Counted from the stretch's first letter, positions 50,561 to 59,737 are shown. The stretch is DNA of 64,000 nucleotides from Calothrix sp. PCC 7716 (GCF_019977735.1 NZ_AP025018.1:3906001-3970000); one strand, 5' to 3'. The notes: generated by a model not told the origin, from the sequence alone. Program-made: numbers and translations.

Positions 50561-51175
50561 ATGGCAGAGAAAAGCGCGTATCATCATGGAGACTTACGAC
50601 AGGCGTTGATTGATGGCGCCATCTCATTAATTGCAGAACAGGATGTTGGTAGTTTGTCACTGCGGGAAGTCGCGCGAAGGGTGGGGGTGTCCCATGCGGC
50701 GCCTTACCGACATTTTCAGGATAAAGAGAGTTTATTAGCGGCAGTTGCAGAAGAAGGTTTTATTGGTTTAACGGAAGCAATGAATAGGGGGATAGAACAG
50801 GCTCCGGACGATACCCTGAAACGTTTAGAAGCAACTGGAGTAGCATATGTACAGTTTGCTGTTGCTCATCCATCTCATTACAGGGTGATGTTTGATAGTT
50901 ATCAAGGAGAGCAAATACCCCATCCAGAGCGCGCGCAGGCAGGATGGCAGGCGTTTCAGGTATTATTTAATGCTATTGAAGCAGGACAATCTGCTGGAAC
51001 TGTGCGAGCAGGAGATACAATGCAACTAGGGTGGGTTGCTTGGTCAACGGTACATGGTTTAGCAATGTTGCTAATTGATGGGCGATTACCTGTATCTCAA
51101 GCTCAGGATATTCAAGCATTATCAGAATTTGTTACTCGTACCTTGATTATAGGATTAGCGCACGAGCCGTATTGA
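50561..51175 (+). CDS. TetR-family repressor
   Basis: This 204-residue protein has an N-terminal HTH (HHGDLRQALIDGAISLIAEQ, then SLSLREVARRVGVSHAAPYR and HFQDKESLLAAVAEEGF), the classic TetR DNA-binding domain, followed by a nine-helix ligand-binding and dimer domain typical of the TetR_C_33-like group. A good AAAGGGAAG site precedes the ATG. It probably binds the paired 17-bp operators at 50466-50515 and represses both itself and the divergent oxidoreductase until its lipid-like ligand appears. Confidence 0.9.
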   Translation: MAEKSAYHHGDLRQALIDGAISLIAEQDVGSLSLREVARRVGVSHAAPYRHFQDKESLLAAVAEEGFIGLTEAMNRGIEQAPDDTLKRLEATGVAYVQFAVAHPSHYRVMFDSYQGEQIPHPERAQAGWQAFQVLFNAIEAGQSAGTVRAGDTMQLGWVAWSTVHGLAMLLIDGRLPVSQAQDIQALSEFVTRTLIIGLAHEPY

Positions 51176-51293
51176 AACCCAGCGTAAAGGCATCTAAAAT
51201 TGTATTTACTTATACATATTTTTTTAAATAAAGTATGGATTCTTGGAACTTCGGGAAGTGCGAGTGCAAATAGCTCATAAAAACTTTTGCGGT

Positions 51294-51393
51294 TATAATT
51301 GCTAGCAATCTAGTAAGTTATATTGGCTGCCGCTTTCACGTTCTTATTAATACTTAAATTCTACAAGCGCTTCCACTGTGGAGCGCTTTTTTA
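51294..51393 (+). ncRNA. Candidate small RNA with Rho-independent terminator
   Basis: TATAAT at 51294-51299 is followed about 65 bases later by a strong terminator: AGCGC-TCCA paired with TGGA-GCGCT (51367-51386, one bulge) and a run of seven T. No coding frame fits between. Transcription would start near 51306. The terminator could instead serve the TetR gene 190 bases upstream. The gap 51176-51484 has no gene. Confidence 0.4.
51366..51393 (+). terminator. Rho-independent terminator
   Basis: Stem AGCGC(T)TCCA / TGGAGCGCT with a 3-base loop, followed by TTTTTTT to 51392. It reads out of the plus strand. Confidence 0.75.
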
Positions 51394-51484
51394 TACATAT
51401 TTTAATTACTCTCAACAAATTCAATTAGGATAAAGCTGCAAATGCATTACTCATCAAATCGCGCTAGAGCTATTTTTTCCGCAG

Positions 51485-52321
51485 GTGCTAGCTTATACCG
51501 ATATCTCGTCAATCGAATTTTTAGATAAAGAAATATTTACCGATGTTACAGCAGGAGAAACATACGAAACCGACATATTGGCGAAAGCGCGTTTTTCTAA
51601 TCAAGATGGGCATTTCTTAATTCATATTGAAAATCAATCATATAAACAACGCAAGTTCGAGCGCAGAATGTATATTTATTTCGCGAGGTTATCTGAAAAA
51701 CACGCTTTACCTGTGTATTCAATTGCAGTTTTATCTTACGAAAATCCACGTACACCACAATCAAATATATATCGTGTTACTTTTCCTGATAAAACAGTTA
51801 ATGTATTTGATTTTGGAATAGTTCAACTCAACTTACTCAACTGGCGCCAGTTTTTACACAAAGAAAACCCTGTAGCTGCTGCCCTCATGGCTAAAATGCT
51901 TATAGCCCCAAAAGACCGTCCAAAAGTCAAGTTTGAGTGTTTGCGCTTGTTGTCCACTTTACGTATCGACAAAGCGAGAACTAAGCTTGTTTCAGGATTT
52001 GTGGACACTTACCTCAAGCTAAACGCAGCAGAAGAACAAATTTTTCAGTCAGAAATAGCTAAACTAGAACCAGTAAGACAGGAGGCTGTTATGGAAATAG
52101 TAACCAGTTGGCAATTACAAGGTAGAGAGGAAGGTAGACAAGAAGGAAAGCTAGAACTAGTCATGCGTCAACTTAACCGCAAAATTGGTTTGATGGCGCC
52201 TGATGTAGAAGAGCGCATTCGTAATATTACTGTTAGGCAGTTAGAAAATTTAGCTGAGGCTTTATTAGACTTTACAAACTCAGAAGATTTAGTGAACTGG
52301 CTAAATGAACTTGATAATTAG
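51485..52321 (+). CDS. Rpn-family PD-(D/E)XK nuclease (DUF4351)
   Basis: This 278-residue protein starts at GTG 51485. Open sequence continues upstream to about 51434 (ELFFPQV...), matching the family's N-terminal helix, but no start codon is there, so the first 20-30 residues have probably been lost. The PDDEXK core is visible: SSIEFLDKEIFTDVTAGETY, ETDILAKARF and FLIHIENQSYKQRKFERRMY. The C-terminal part has QGREEGRQEGKLELVMRQLN and DUF4351 (VEERIRNITVRQLENLAEALLD). Rpn proteins nick or cut DNA and promote recombination. A shorter relative is at 35110. Confidence 0.75.
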   Translation: MLAYTDISSIEFLDKEIFTDVTAGETYETDILAKARFSNQDGHFLIHIENQSYKQRKFERRMYIYFARLSEKHALPVYSIAVLSYENPRTPQSNIYRVTFPDKTVNVFDFGIVQLNLLNWRQFLHKENPVAAALMAKMLIAPKDRPKVKFECLRLLSTLRIDKARTKLVSGFVDTYLKLNAAEEQIFQSEIAKLEPVRQEAVMEIVTSWQLQGREEGRQEGKLELVMRQLNRKIGLMAPDVEERIRNITVRQLENLAEALLDFTNSEDLVNWLNELDN

Positions 52322-52520
52322 CTGTGGTGATGAACCAACTATCGCGGATGCATTTTTGGCGCCTCAAGTTTATAATGCTGAGAGATTTCAATGTTCTTTG
52401 TCTCCATATCCAATTATTCGTCAAATCAATGAAGTATGTATGAACCATCCTACATTTATTGCTGCACAACCACATTTACAGCCTGACGTTTCGGAATATA
52501 ATCCAAATGATGAATATTAA
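52305..52520 (+). pseudogene. C-terminal fragment of maleylacetoacetate isomerase (zeta GST)
   Basis: From about 52320 the frame reads CGDEPTIADAFLAPQVYNAE, then PIIRQINEVCMNHPTFIAAQ and PHLQPD, which is the C-terminal end of zeta-class GST/maleylacetoacetate isomerase. The N-terminal 150 residues, including the catalytic site, are missing. The Rpn nuclease gene overlaps its 5' edge, so the Rpn insertion or a deletion cut it. It cannot be functional. Confidence 0.75.
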
Positions 52521-52613
52521 AAAAGTTTGATTATTAAGTTCAATGACATCATTATGTTGGTTATTGTTTCCTACGAGCATCTTAGAACTATACTCTTCTA
52601 TTTTTTCTCTGCG

Positions 52614-53549
52614 CTATAGAATGTCTGTTGAAGTTACTTGTAAAGACGCGACATGTCGCGTCTCTACTTTGTAATTCTTCGGGGTCACTCCTGTTAATTG
52701 ACGGAAATATTTACCAAGATGACTATGACTGTTGAAACCACATGAAAAAGCAATTTCTGTTACAGATAATTCTGAATTTTTCAACAATGATTTTGCACGC
52801 TCGATTCGTTGTGCCATTAAATACTGGTGTGGAGAAACTCCCATTGACTGTTTAAACAAGCGGCTAAAGTGAAACTGGCTTATTCCGGCTAATTCCGACA
52901 AATCTGATAGTTTTATTTCTTGGGCTAAATGGTCATTAATGTAATCAGTAACTAAGAGTAGCTGACGTTCGCTTAATCCACCTGGATATAAAGCAATATT
53001 ATCCTTTTTAGTAGAATAGTCTCGTAGTAAATTTACTGCTAGAGCATTTGTTAAAGATTCAATATAAAGCTTACTGCCCCAGTTACCCCCACTTTTAAGT
53101 TCGGAATGTAGCATCATGATAATTTGCTCGATTTGGGGATGACGAACGCGAAATGTTGGTAGCAGTTCTATACTCGAATTAATAGTACCTGTTTCTTGTG
53201 CAACTTTTTCTAAAAAATGCGGTTCAATTTGGATTTGTAAGAAGTGGTCTTCTCCTTCCGCGCAATATGCACCACCAAGTCCAGCGGGTGTAATACAAAT
53301 ATCACCCCTGCTATAAACTCCTATATAACTTTGCTCACCCATGACTTGTTGGATGCGGTGGGGACGAGGCGCCAAACACAAAGTTAAATCATGTTGAGGA
53401 AAAGCTTGATATGAGCCTTGTGCTGGTGGTAGCTGATATTCTTTGATAACTATAGATTCCCATCCCAAGTCCTGACTGGAAATAACTAGTCCTTCTTCTG
53501 ATGAGTAAGTTATTTTTTTTCTTGGTTGTGGGCTGGGTGCTGTTTTCAT
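52614..53549 (-). CDS. AraC-family transcriptional regulator
   Basis: The start is taken at the ATG at 53549 (MKTAPSPQPRKKITYSSEEG), giving 311 residues; a longer frame runs to 53621. It has an N-terminal cupin-type sensor region (HRIQQVMGEQSYIGVYSRGD, then LGGAYCAEGEDHFLQIQIEP). The C-terminal AraC HTH follows: QEIKLSDLSELAGISQFHFS, then LSVTEIAFSCGFNSHSHLGK and RQLTGVTPKNYK. The last residues (VETRHVASLQVTS...) are encoded by the interspersed palindrome at 52640-52667, so the natural end was probably displaced. It may regulate the divergent GNAT gene at 53861. Confidence 0.8.
   Translation of the reverse strand: MKTAPSPQPRKKITYSSEEGLVISSQDLGWESIVIKEYQLPPAQGSYQAFPQHDLTLCLAPRPHRIQQVMGEQSYIGVYSRGDICITPAGLGGAYCAEGEDHFLQIQIEPHFLEKVAQETGTINSSIELLPTFRVRHPQIEQIIMMLHSELKSGGNWGSKLYIESLTNALAVNLLRDYSTKKDNIALYPGGLSERQLLLVTDYINDHLAQEIKLSDLSELAGISQFHFSRLFKQSMGVSPHQYLMAQRIERAKSLLKNSELSVTEIAFSCGFNSHSHLGKYFRQLTGVTPKNYKVETRHVASLQVTSTDIL
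52640..52667. repeat. 28-bp palindrome, GTAGAGACG family (coding)
   Basis: This is a near-perfect copy (one base off) of the palindrome family, with core ACGCGACATGTCGCGT. Here it lies inside the end of the AraC reading frame. Confidence 0.8.
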
Positions 53550-53860
53550 AGCTATTTCGCGTTCTGGTTGTATCCAAACAAAATATTTACAGCAAGATTT
53601 TGATAGTACCGCAAGATTCAAATAGATTGAAATCTTAAATCTATATAAATTCTAGTTATGTTTGCTGGCTTAAAGCAAGCAATTTAACTATAAGTTTTTC
53701 TGATTCTTAGCTTATTAAAATGTTATGGGCAAGAACTGCAATACGCGTATTCCATTTGTAGCATAGGCGTCTCAGATGTGCCTACATGTAATAGAAAGAT
53801 TGGCAACAGATAATAAACGGATGTAACGGATAGGTGATTTTAAATAATTAAAGGGGTATT

Positions 53861-54448
53861 ATGTTGAACTCTCAGATACAAATCCAACAAGGCGCCAGCA
53901 TTTTAGCACACGGTTTTATTGATGACCCCAGCTTTGACTTTATCTTTGGGGAAGCTGAAAATAAACTTGAAGCACTAAATGCGTTCTTTGAAATATTTTT
54001 GACTGATGCAACGCAGCGTGGAGAAGTAATAATTGCTCCAGAAGAACAAGGAGCATGTGTTTGGTATCCTGCGGAAGTACCAATTTTTAATGAGCAGTTT
54101 GAAGACACCCTTGCTGAAGTTGTTTCGACTATCTCACATATCAGTGGTTTGGAAGCTGGAAATCGTTTTCAGGAACTAATACAAAAAGTCGGTGCTAAGG
54201 AACCACAAGCTCCTCACTGTGAAGTATTCTTTATTTGTCTAAAACCGGAAGCGCGCGGAAAAGGAGTTGGTAAGAGTCTATTAAAACCTGTTCTGAATTA
54301 TGCTGATACAAAAAAAGTTGCTTGTTATCTAGTTTCTTCCAATCCTCGTAACATATCATTTTACGAACGACATGGTTTTTATAAATTCTGTCCGATTGAA
54401 ATTAGTGATTCTTATTCTATGACTGGAATGTGGCGTGATTCGTTATAA
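53861..54448 (+). CDS. GNAT-family N-acetyltransferase
   Basis: This 195-residue protein starts MLNSQIQIQQGASILAHGFI. The acetyl-CoA loop is VFFICLKPEARGKGVGKSLL (R/Q-x-x-G-x-G/A form, about 128-147), and the C-terminal SNPRNISFYERHGFY motif matches the family. Residues 1-110 are the less conserved substrate side (ACVWYPAEVPIFNEQF). It transfers an acetyl group to an amine of an antibiotic, polyamine or other small molecule. It follows the divergent AraC gene and may be under its control. Confidence 0.85.
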   Translation: MLNSQIQIQQGASILAHGFIDDPSFDFIFGEAENKLEALNAFFEIFLTDATQRGEVIIAPEEQGACVWYPAEVPIFNEQFEDTLAEVVSTISHISGLEAGNRFQELIQKVGAKEPQAPHCEVFFICLKPEARGKGVGKSLLKPVLNYADTKKVACYLVSSNPRNISFYERHGFYKFCPIEISDSYSMTGMWRDSL

Positions 54449-54497
54449 TGCTTAATTACAAGTCTAGTATAACAAGCGCCCTTAAAATCAGGCTAGA

Positions 54498-55811
54498 ATG
54501 AAAAACTTTTTTAAATCTACCATTATCCTTAGCGTAACAGCAATTTTAGGAGTTTACCCTCTCTTAATGTGTGGTAAGGTACTCGGAATACAGCCTACAC
54601 AAGTTCAACCAGAATTAACCAACCAAGCTTATAGTTTTAAGTTACCTACTCCTAGGGGTGCATACCAAGTAGGTACAACTGCTTATTATTTAATTGATTC
54701 TTCTCGCAAGGAAACCTATAAGAGTGAGATTTATGACTTAACAACACGCAAGCTTATTACCAACCCACCACCTACCAACCGTCGAGAATTGATGGTTTCT
54801 GTTTGGTATCCAGCAGTATCAAAGTCAATATTAAAAACTGCTCCCTACGTCGATGAAGGTTTTGCTTTAGCGACTGCTGACGGTTTTGCACCTAATTTGG
54901 GTGTATCACCTGATAAATTTACCCAGCTAATCACCCGAATTATTCAAACTAATGCTATACCTAAAGCATCAATTGCAAATGCACTAAAACGCTATCCTAT
55001 TGTAATATTTTCACCTGGTTTTGGTTCAACACCTAGATTTTATAGCAATCAAATAGAGCAACTTGCAAGTCATGGCTATGTAGTTGTTGCGATTACTCCC
55101 ACTTATGAGGCGCCTATTTTATTTCCCGGTGGAAGGGTAATTACCCAATCAACTATTTTTAATTTTTCTAAAGCAAACCAAACAAAAATTGATAGCACCT
55201 TCAACGAAGCAGTGAAAATTAGGGCTAAAGATGTCAGTTTTGTGCTAGACGAATTAGCCCGCATTAACCGAAAAGACTCTCAAGGAATCTTCACGGGACG
55301 TTTAGATTTAAATCGAGTTGGAATTATGGGACACTCTTTAGGTGGAGATACAGCAATTGAGGCAATGTGGCGAGATGGTCGAATAAAAGCAGGAATAAAT
55401 ATGGATGGTGGTAGTTATGGTACACTTTTGAGCAGTAAAAATAAGAGTAGCTTGAATCGCCCTTTTCTTGTTATGTCTCATGATGGCGCCGATAATGCGT
55501 TGCAGTTATTTTATCAACGACAAAAGGCCAATGCTTATAGATTGACACTAAGAGGTAGCAAACATAATACATTCATGGATTTTGGCTTAATCCTGCCCGC
55601 ATTCAAAGCGCATTCTACAGCCCAACCAAAATCGCAAATTGAGCAATCAATCGGTTCAATCAAACCTCAACGCGCAGCAAATATCATCAGTGCTTACACA
55701 TTAGCATTTTTTAATCAGTATCTTAAAGGTAAAAACGAAACTTTACTCAAAACACCTTCTCCAAATTATCCAGAAGTCGTAATTGAATCTCGCAACAAAC
55801 ATTATTTTTAG
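54498..55811 (+). CDS. Secreted alpha/beta hydrolase (PAF-acetylhydrolase-like)
   Basis: This 437-residue protein has an N-terminal signal peptide or anchor (STIILSVTAILGVYPLLMCG). The core is an alpha/beta hydrolase: PIVIFSPGFGSTPRFYSNQI (oxyanion loop), VGIMGHSLGGDTAIEAM with the Ser nucleophile in GHSLGG (about 278), and DGGSYGTLL. It resembles platelet-activating-factor acetylhydrolase/dienelactone-hydrolase relatives. It likely cleaves esters outside the cytoplasm. It lies 49 bases after the GNAT gene, so it may share its promoter. The following gap carries a short GGGCACAAAG tandem (55829-55850). Confidence 0.8.
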   Translation: MKNFFKSTIILSVTAILGVYPLLMCGKVLGIQPTQVQPELTNQAYSFKLPTPRGAYQVGTTAYYLIDSSRKETYKSEIYDLTTRKLITNPPPTNRRELMVSVWYPAVSKSILKTAPYVDEGFALATADGFAPNLGVSPDKFTQLITRIIQTNAIPKASIANALKRYPIVIFSPGFGSTPRFYSNQIEQLASHGYVVVAITPTYEAPILFPGGRVITQSTIFNFSKANQTKIDSTFNEAVKIRAKDVSFVLDELARINRKDSQGIFTGRLDLNRVGIMGHSLGGDTAIEAMWRDGRIKAGINMDGGSYGTLLSSKNKSSLNRPFLVMSHDGADNALQLFYQRQKANAYRLTLRGSKHNTFMDFGLILPAFKAHSTAQPKSQIEQSIGSIKPQRAANIISAYTLAFFNQYLKGKNETLLKTPSPNYPEVVIESRNKHYF

Positions 55812-55885
55812 TTAAGAGAATTAACCACAAAGGGCACAAAGGGCACAAAGAAAGAATTATTAAGTTATAAGAATGACATACACCA

Positions 55886-56836
55886 CTACGTAATATTCTC
55901 TACTGCATGACGAAATGCTTCAACGACAAATGGAAACTCTCCAATAACAAAAGGTAGCTCCTCTTGATTAGCAACAAGAAAGCCAAGATTATCAAGATAA
56001 GCTAAGGATAGGAATAAATGTTTGAGTTTTGTGTAATTAGCTGGCAATGGCTTGATTTTTTCGTAACCCTGTAAAAATGCTTCGCGCTGTGTAATGTTTT
56101 GCTCCATAAGCGCTAAAGCTAGGTCATAAAAGTAAAAGCCAAAACCACATAGGTCGAAGTCAATGATATGCACTTTATCATTATGAAGTAAATAATTACC
56201 CGAATGAAAGTCAGCATGAATAAGACCAAAAGTATCTTGCTTACGTTCCAGTTGAGTATAATAATTAATTATGCGGCTGGCGTTTGACTTAAAATTATTT
56301 AGTTCGCTTTTATCAAGTTCGGTATTGCTTAAAGCTGTATATAACACCTCTAAACGTCCACTAAAATGGGGAGTATCAAATGTATGACGTTTATAGTTCG
56401 TAGGTATTTTAAACTGTTGTGAGTGAATGTGAAGCTGTGCCATTAGAGAACCTGTTTGTACAAGTTGCTCATTGGTCATCGCGTCTATAGTAGGTGGAAT
56501 TTTCCCTTCTATCCATTGCATAAGTGTACATAGCGTTTCTTTTTCGCTGTCAGCAGGTACACTTGTGACAAGTTCTCCTTTAAGATTAACAATCGGTTTG
56601 GGAACTACCAAGGATGCATTATGTAAACTTTTTAACCAGAATAGTTCTGAGGATATAGCATCTCGGTCATGACGCGCGTTAGATGTGTGAAGACGCAGTA
56701 CATAAGATTTATCGTCAATATCTACTTTAAAATTGGTGTTACTTGCTCCCCCCAAGCGCTTTATTTGAGGGTTCTCTATTCCATAGTTACGAAGTGCTTC
56801 AATTGCAAGGTTTAAGCATGTCTTATCGTCTATCAT
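55886..56836 (-). CDS. Aminoglycoside-phosphotransferase/homoserine-kinase-like kinase
   Basis: This 316-residue APH/ChoK-fold kinase carries the catalytic loop FGLIHADFHSGNYLLHNDKV (about 200-219; Asp base in HADFHSGN) and the metal loop IHIIDFDLCGFGFYFYDLAL (DFD, about 221-240). The N-lobe is shorter than in typical protein kinases, beginning with LGGASNTNFKVDIDDKSYVL. Relatives phosphorylate small molecules, such as homoserine or choline-like substrates, rather than aminoglycosides as such. It is divergent from a methyltransferase gene, 52 bases away. Confidence 0.8.
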   Translation of the reverse strand: MIDDKTCLNLAIEALRNYGIENPQIKRLGGASNTNFKVDIDDKSYVLRLHTSNARHDRDAISSELFWLKSLHNASLVVPKPIVNLKGELVTSVPADSEKETLCTLMQWIEGKIPPTIDAMTNEQLVQTGSLMAQLHIHSQQFKIPTNYKRHTFDTPHFSGRLEVLYTALSNTELDKSELNNFKSNASRIINYYTQLERKQDTFGLIHADFHSGNYLLHNDKVHIIDFDLCGFGFYFYDLALALMEQNITQREAFLQGYEKIKPLPANYTKLKHLFLSLAYLDNLGFLVANQEELPFVIGEFPFVVEAFRHAVENIT

Positions 56837-56888
56837 ATTTATATTTGTTATAATTACTTGATTATATATGATAAAGTAAATATCAATT

Positions 56889-57776
56889 ATGGCTAATTCT
56901 CCTCTTAGAAAAGAGCTTCATGAAGAAAATCGTTTATCTTGGAACGAAGCGACAAAAGCTCACAACAGTCATAAAGGTAATCAAGGAAAATTTTTCCTTG
57001 AAGGTGGTAGCACTTTGTTTCCTGAAGAAGTTGAACTATTAGGAGATATAAATGGTTTATCTGTGGTTCATCTTCAGTGTAACGCTGGACAAGATACATT
57101 ATCACTCGCACGCTTAGGCGCCAACGTAACTGGTGTAGATATCAGTGATGAAGCAATAAATTTTGCTCATAAATTGGCACAAGATTCTGGTATTGATGCT
57201 GTTTTTGAAAGAGCAGATGTATTTGATTGGTTAGAACAAGCTGCGAACAAATCTAAATATGATATTGTATTTTCATCTTATGGTGCAATTTGTTGGTTAT
57301 CTGATTTGAATCTTTGGGCTACGAGAATTGCTTCTATTCTTAACGAAGGTGGACGCTTGGTTTTAATGGAGTTTCATCCTGTTGCAATGATGTTTGATAT
57401 TGATTTGAGTCACAAGTTCCCTTACTTTAGAAATGGAGAAGCACTTACTTGGGATGATGGCGTTAGCGATTATGTTGCCGAGTCTAACACAGGTTTGGCG
57501 CCTGACAATTATCAAGCAGGAATACAAAATTTTAGCAATCCTTATCGTTCACATGAGTTTCAATGGGGAATAGGCGAAATAATAACAGCATTATTGCAAG
57601 CTGGATTAATACTGATTACGTTTAAAGAATATCCATACTCAAATGGTTGGAAACCCTTTGACAACATGAAAGAAGAACCTGGAAGACGAATGTTTCCACC
57701 CGATAATACACCAAATATACCTTTGATGTATGGTATTGTAGTAATCAAAAACGGATGTATCGATATCAACTTCTAG
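56889..57776 (+). CDS. Class I SAM-dependent methyltransferase
   Basis: This is a 295-residue protein. Motif I SVVHLQCNAGQDTLSLARLG (about 58-77) and VTGVDISDEAINFAHKLA (motif II) bind SAM; YDIVFSSYGAICWLSDLNLW and ASILNEGGRLVLMEF complete the fold. The C-terminal 100 residues (PYSNGWKPFDNMKEEPGRRM...) are an extension with Pro and aromatic residues. Substrate unknown. It diverges from the kinase gene by 52 bases, and the pair may share regulation. Confidence 0.85.
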   Translation: MANSPLRKELHEENRLSWNEATKAHNSHKGNQGKFFLEGGSTLFPEEVELLGDINGLSVVHLQCNAGQDTLSLARLGANVTGVDISDEAINFAHKLAQDSGIDAVFERADVFDWLEQAANKSKYDIVFSSYGAICWLSDLNLWATRIASILNEGGRLVLMEFHPVAMMFDIDLSHKFPYFRNGEALTWDDGVSDYVAESNTGLAPDNYQAGIQNFSNPYRSHEFQWGIGEIITALLQAGLILITFKEYPYSNGWKPFDNMKEEPGRRMFPPDNTPNIPLMYGIVVIKNGCIDINF

Positions 57777-58104
57777 CATAAAGTAAAGCTTAGGCGCTCC
57801 TAGGTTATACACACATTTCTTTAATTTTACCGCAACTTATGTTGATATTCCAAAATAAGTATTGTAGGGTAGGTGTCTCGCCTGCCCGTAAAATAATATG
57901 ACATCTGAGACAGATATCCTACAGGATAATTTATTTCTTGGACTACTCTAAATTTAGATGTTGGCGCCTATAAGCGTAAACTTTTATTTCAAGCTGTCTT
58001 CAGTTTATTAGCAAAGTAAGATGATGTTAGGACTAAAGCGGCGCCTAATAGGTTTTGCGTTCGCTCTGCACTCATAAATTTACAGCTTACAACCATCCTA
58101 ATTA

Positions 58105-58242
58105 TACTAAGAACGGTTTAGAAATGTCATTCTGAGCGTAGCGTAATGCGGAGCATTTGCCGCAGGCTAGAATCTCTAAGATGCTTCACTGCACTGCGTT
58201 TCGTTCAGCATGACAAAGTTTATATTTAACCCGTTTGCAGTA
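58105..58242. mobile_element. 138-bp MITE-like element, copy B
   Basis: This copy of the element at 8032-8157 has a 12-base insertion near base 40 and is otherwise almost identical. It starts TACTAAGAACGG, ends CCGTTTGCAGTA, and is flanked by TA (58103-58104 and 58243-58244). It lies in the gap upstream of nothing coding on the plus strand. Confidence 0.8.
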
Positions 58243-58339
58243 TATATGCATAACACATACATATTTGTCATCACTGTATTTTATGGTGAAACGGAGCAAT
58301 TATTATCGTCTACGGTTTTTTTGTATAAATTGTATCCAC

Positions 58340-58367
58340 GTAGAGACGCGACATGTCGCGTCTCTAC
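58340..58367. repeat. 28-bp perfect palindrome, GTAGAGACG family
   Basis: GTAGAGACGCGACA and its exact complement form a hairpin 33 bases past the end of the permease gene, suitable as its terminator. Confidence 0.85.
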
Positions 58368-58399
58368 AGGGTGCGTAAACCAGGGGTTTTTATATGAAT

Positions 58400-59644
58400 T
58401 TATTTTATGAATGACAATAATTTATTCAAGATGACTAAAATTGCTATACTAATTACAGTAACTAATATAATTTTTCCACCTGGCACTAATCTTCGGTAGT
58501 TATCAAAATTTCCATGTTCGTAGCGCCGCTTCCATACCATTAGCGCTGGAATAATAGCTCCTAAAATAGAAATACAAAAGGCGCCAGCACTTTCTAGTGC
58601 GTTTAAGAATATATTAGGACTCAATATAGCTAAACACATTGGTGGGAATAAAACTAAACTATACGTTAATGGGCGCGTAGTTGAAAATTTTACTACATCA
58701 TTGAAGAAATTCAGCAGACCGTAAAAAAATCCAATAAAAGAAGTAATAATTGCAACTTCAGAAAAGACTGAAACTATTATTTCCAACAAATTACCGCCAC
58801 TTCCACCTCGTAAATTCTCCAGTGGTTCAAATTTTTCTGCACCAGTAAAGTTTTGTAGTAATTCTGAATTGACGCTGCCTAAAATTACAGCGTTCCATGC
58901 AATAAACATTAAAAGTGGAATTAATGAGCCAACAAAAATAGATTGTTTAATTTTCCGCGCGTCCCCTTCTAATTGGATTGCGATTACTGGAATAACATTA
59001 TGGTAAAATAAGGCCACTAACATAACTGGAATCGCAGCAGTTAACTGAGACCAATCTTGAAAAACAAACTGTGACAAACGAACTTGTTTACTTGCCAAAA
59101 ACAAGAGTCCAGCAAATGAAGCTATTACCACAAATACCAAAGCGTTGTTAAATTTCTCAATTAACTTTGGGCGCCCAAAATACATAACTCCACCAAACAA
59201 TAGCCCAAATATCGTTGTTCCTGCCCAGTTTGGTAAATTAATTGGTAATACTCCAAGCAGTATTTCTCCACCTTGAGCAATGTACGCGACTAGCAACCCA
59301 TAATGCAAAAATAAATATGCACCACCAGCTAATATTCCCCCAGGTTTTCCTAATACACTCTCCACCATTGTCAAAAAACTACCACTGGCGCCATAAGAGA
59401 GCATCCCATCTAAGCTAACTTCAGCAATTAATAATCCAGATACTAAAGCATATAACCATACAGCGATTAATAATGCCGTCGAAGGCGCCACTCCCGAAGG
59501 TAAAGTCACTGTGGGTAAAGCCAAAATTCCGGCGCCAACTGTTGTTCCAGCAATTAAAGCGGTACTTCCCAATACACTACCTGGTTGGTGAAGTAACTTA
59601 TCACCGTTAAATTCTATATTTGAAAACAAACGTGTAGTCTGCAT
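58400..59644 (-). CDS. Aromatic amino acid permease (HAAAP/TyrP type)
   Basis: This 414-residue transporter has about 11 membrane helices. The N-terminal sequence LGSTALIAGTTVGAGILALP is the signature of the hydroxy/aromatic amino acid permease family, and SGLLIAEVSLDGMLSYGASG and FYHNVIPVIAIQLEGDARKI follow in the family's places. It imports tryptophan or tyrosine with protons across the inner membrane. The C-terminus ends in a last helix (LVTVISIAILVILNKLLSF). The palindrome at 58340 follows. The gene stands alone. Confidence 0.85.
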   Translation of the reverse strand: MQTTRLFSNIEFNGDKLLHQPGSVLGSTALIAGTTVGAGILALPTVTLPSGVAPSTALLIAVWLYALVSGLLIAEVSLDGMLSYGASGSFLTMVESVLGKPGGILAGGAYLFLHYGLLVAYIAQGGEILLGVLPINLPNWAGTTIFGLLFGGVMYFGRPKLIEKFNNALVFVVIASFAGLLFLASKQVRLSQFVFQDWSQLTAAIPVMLVALFYHNVIPVIAIQLEGDARKIKQSIFVGSLIPLLMFIAWNAVILGSVNSELLQNFTGAEKFEPLENLRGGSGGNLLEIIVSVFSEVAIITSFIGFFYGLLNFFNDVVKFSTTRPLTYSLVLFPPMCLAILSPNIFLNALESAGAFCISILGAIIPALMVWKRRYEHGNFDNYRRLVPGGKIILVTVISIAILVILNKLLSFIK

Positions 59645-59737
59645 CCGCTCAAAATGTAAAGATATATTACATAATCATAAACTATATTGACGAAAGCAGA
59701 GATTTGGGTAGTACGATAAACTCAACAGTACGCTCCA

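Larger units (their letters stand above)
57777..58399. other. Repeat-rich gap before the permease gene
   Basis: This 623-base gap holds no gene I can support. It contains a degraded GGTGTCTCGCCTGCCCG unit (about 57869-57886), two GGCGCC sites, a 138-bp MITE (58105-58242) and a GTAGAGACG palindrome (58340-58367). Short open frames here look non-coding. Confidence 0.6.
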
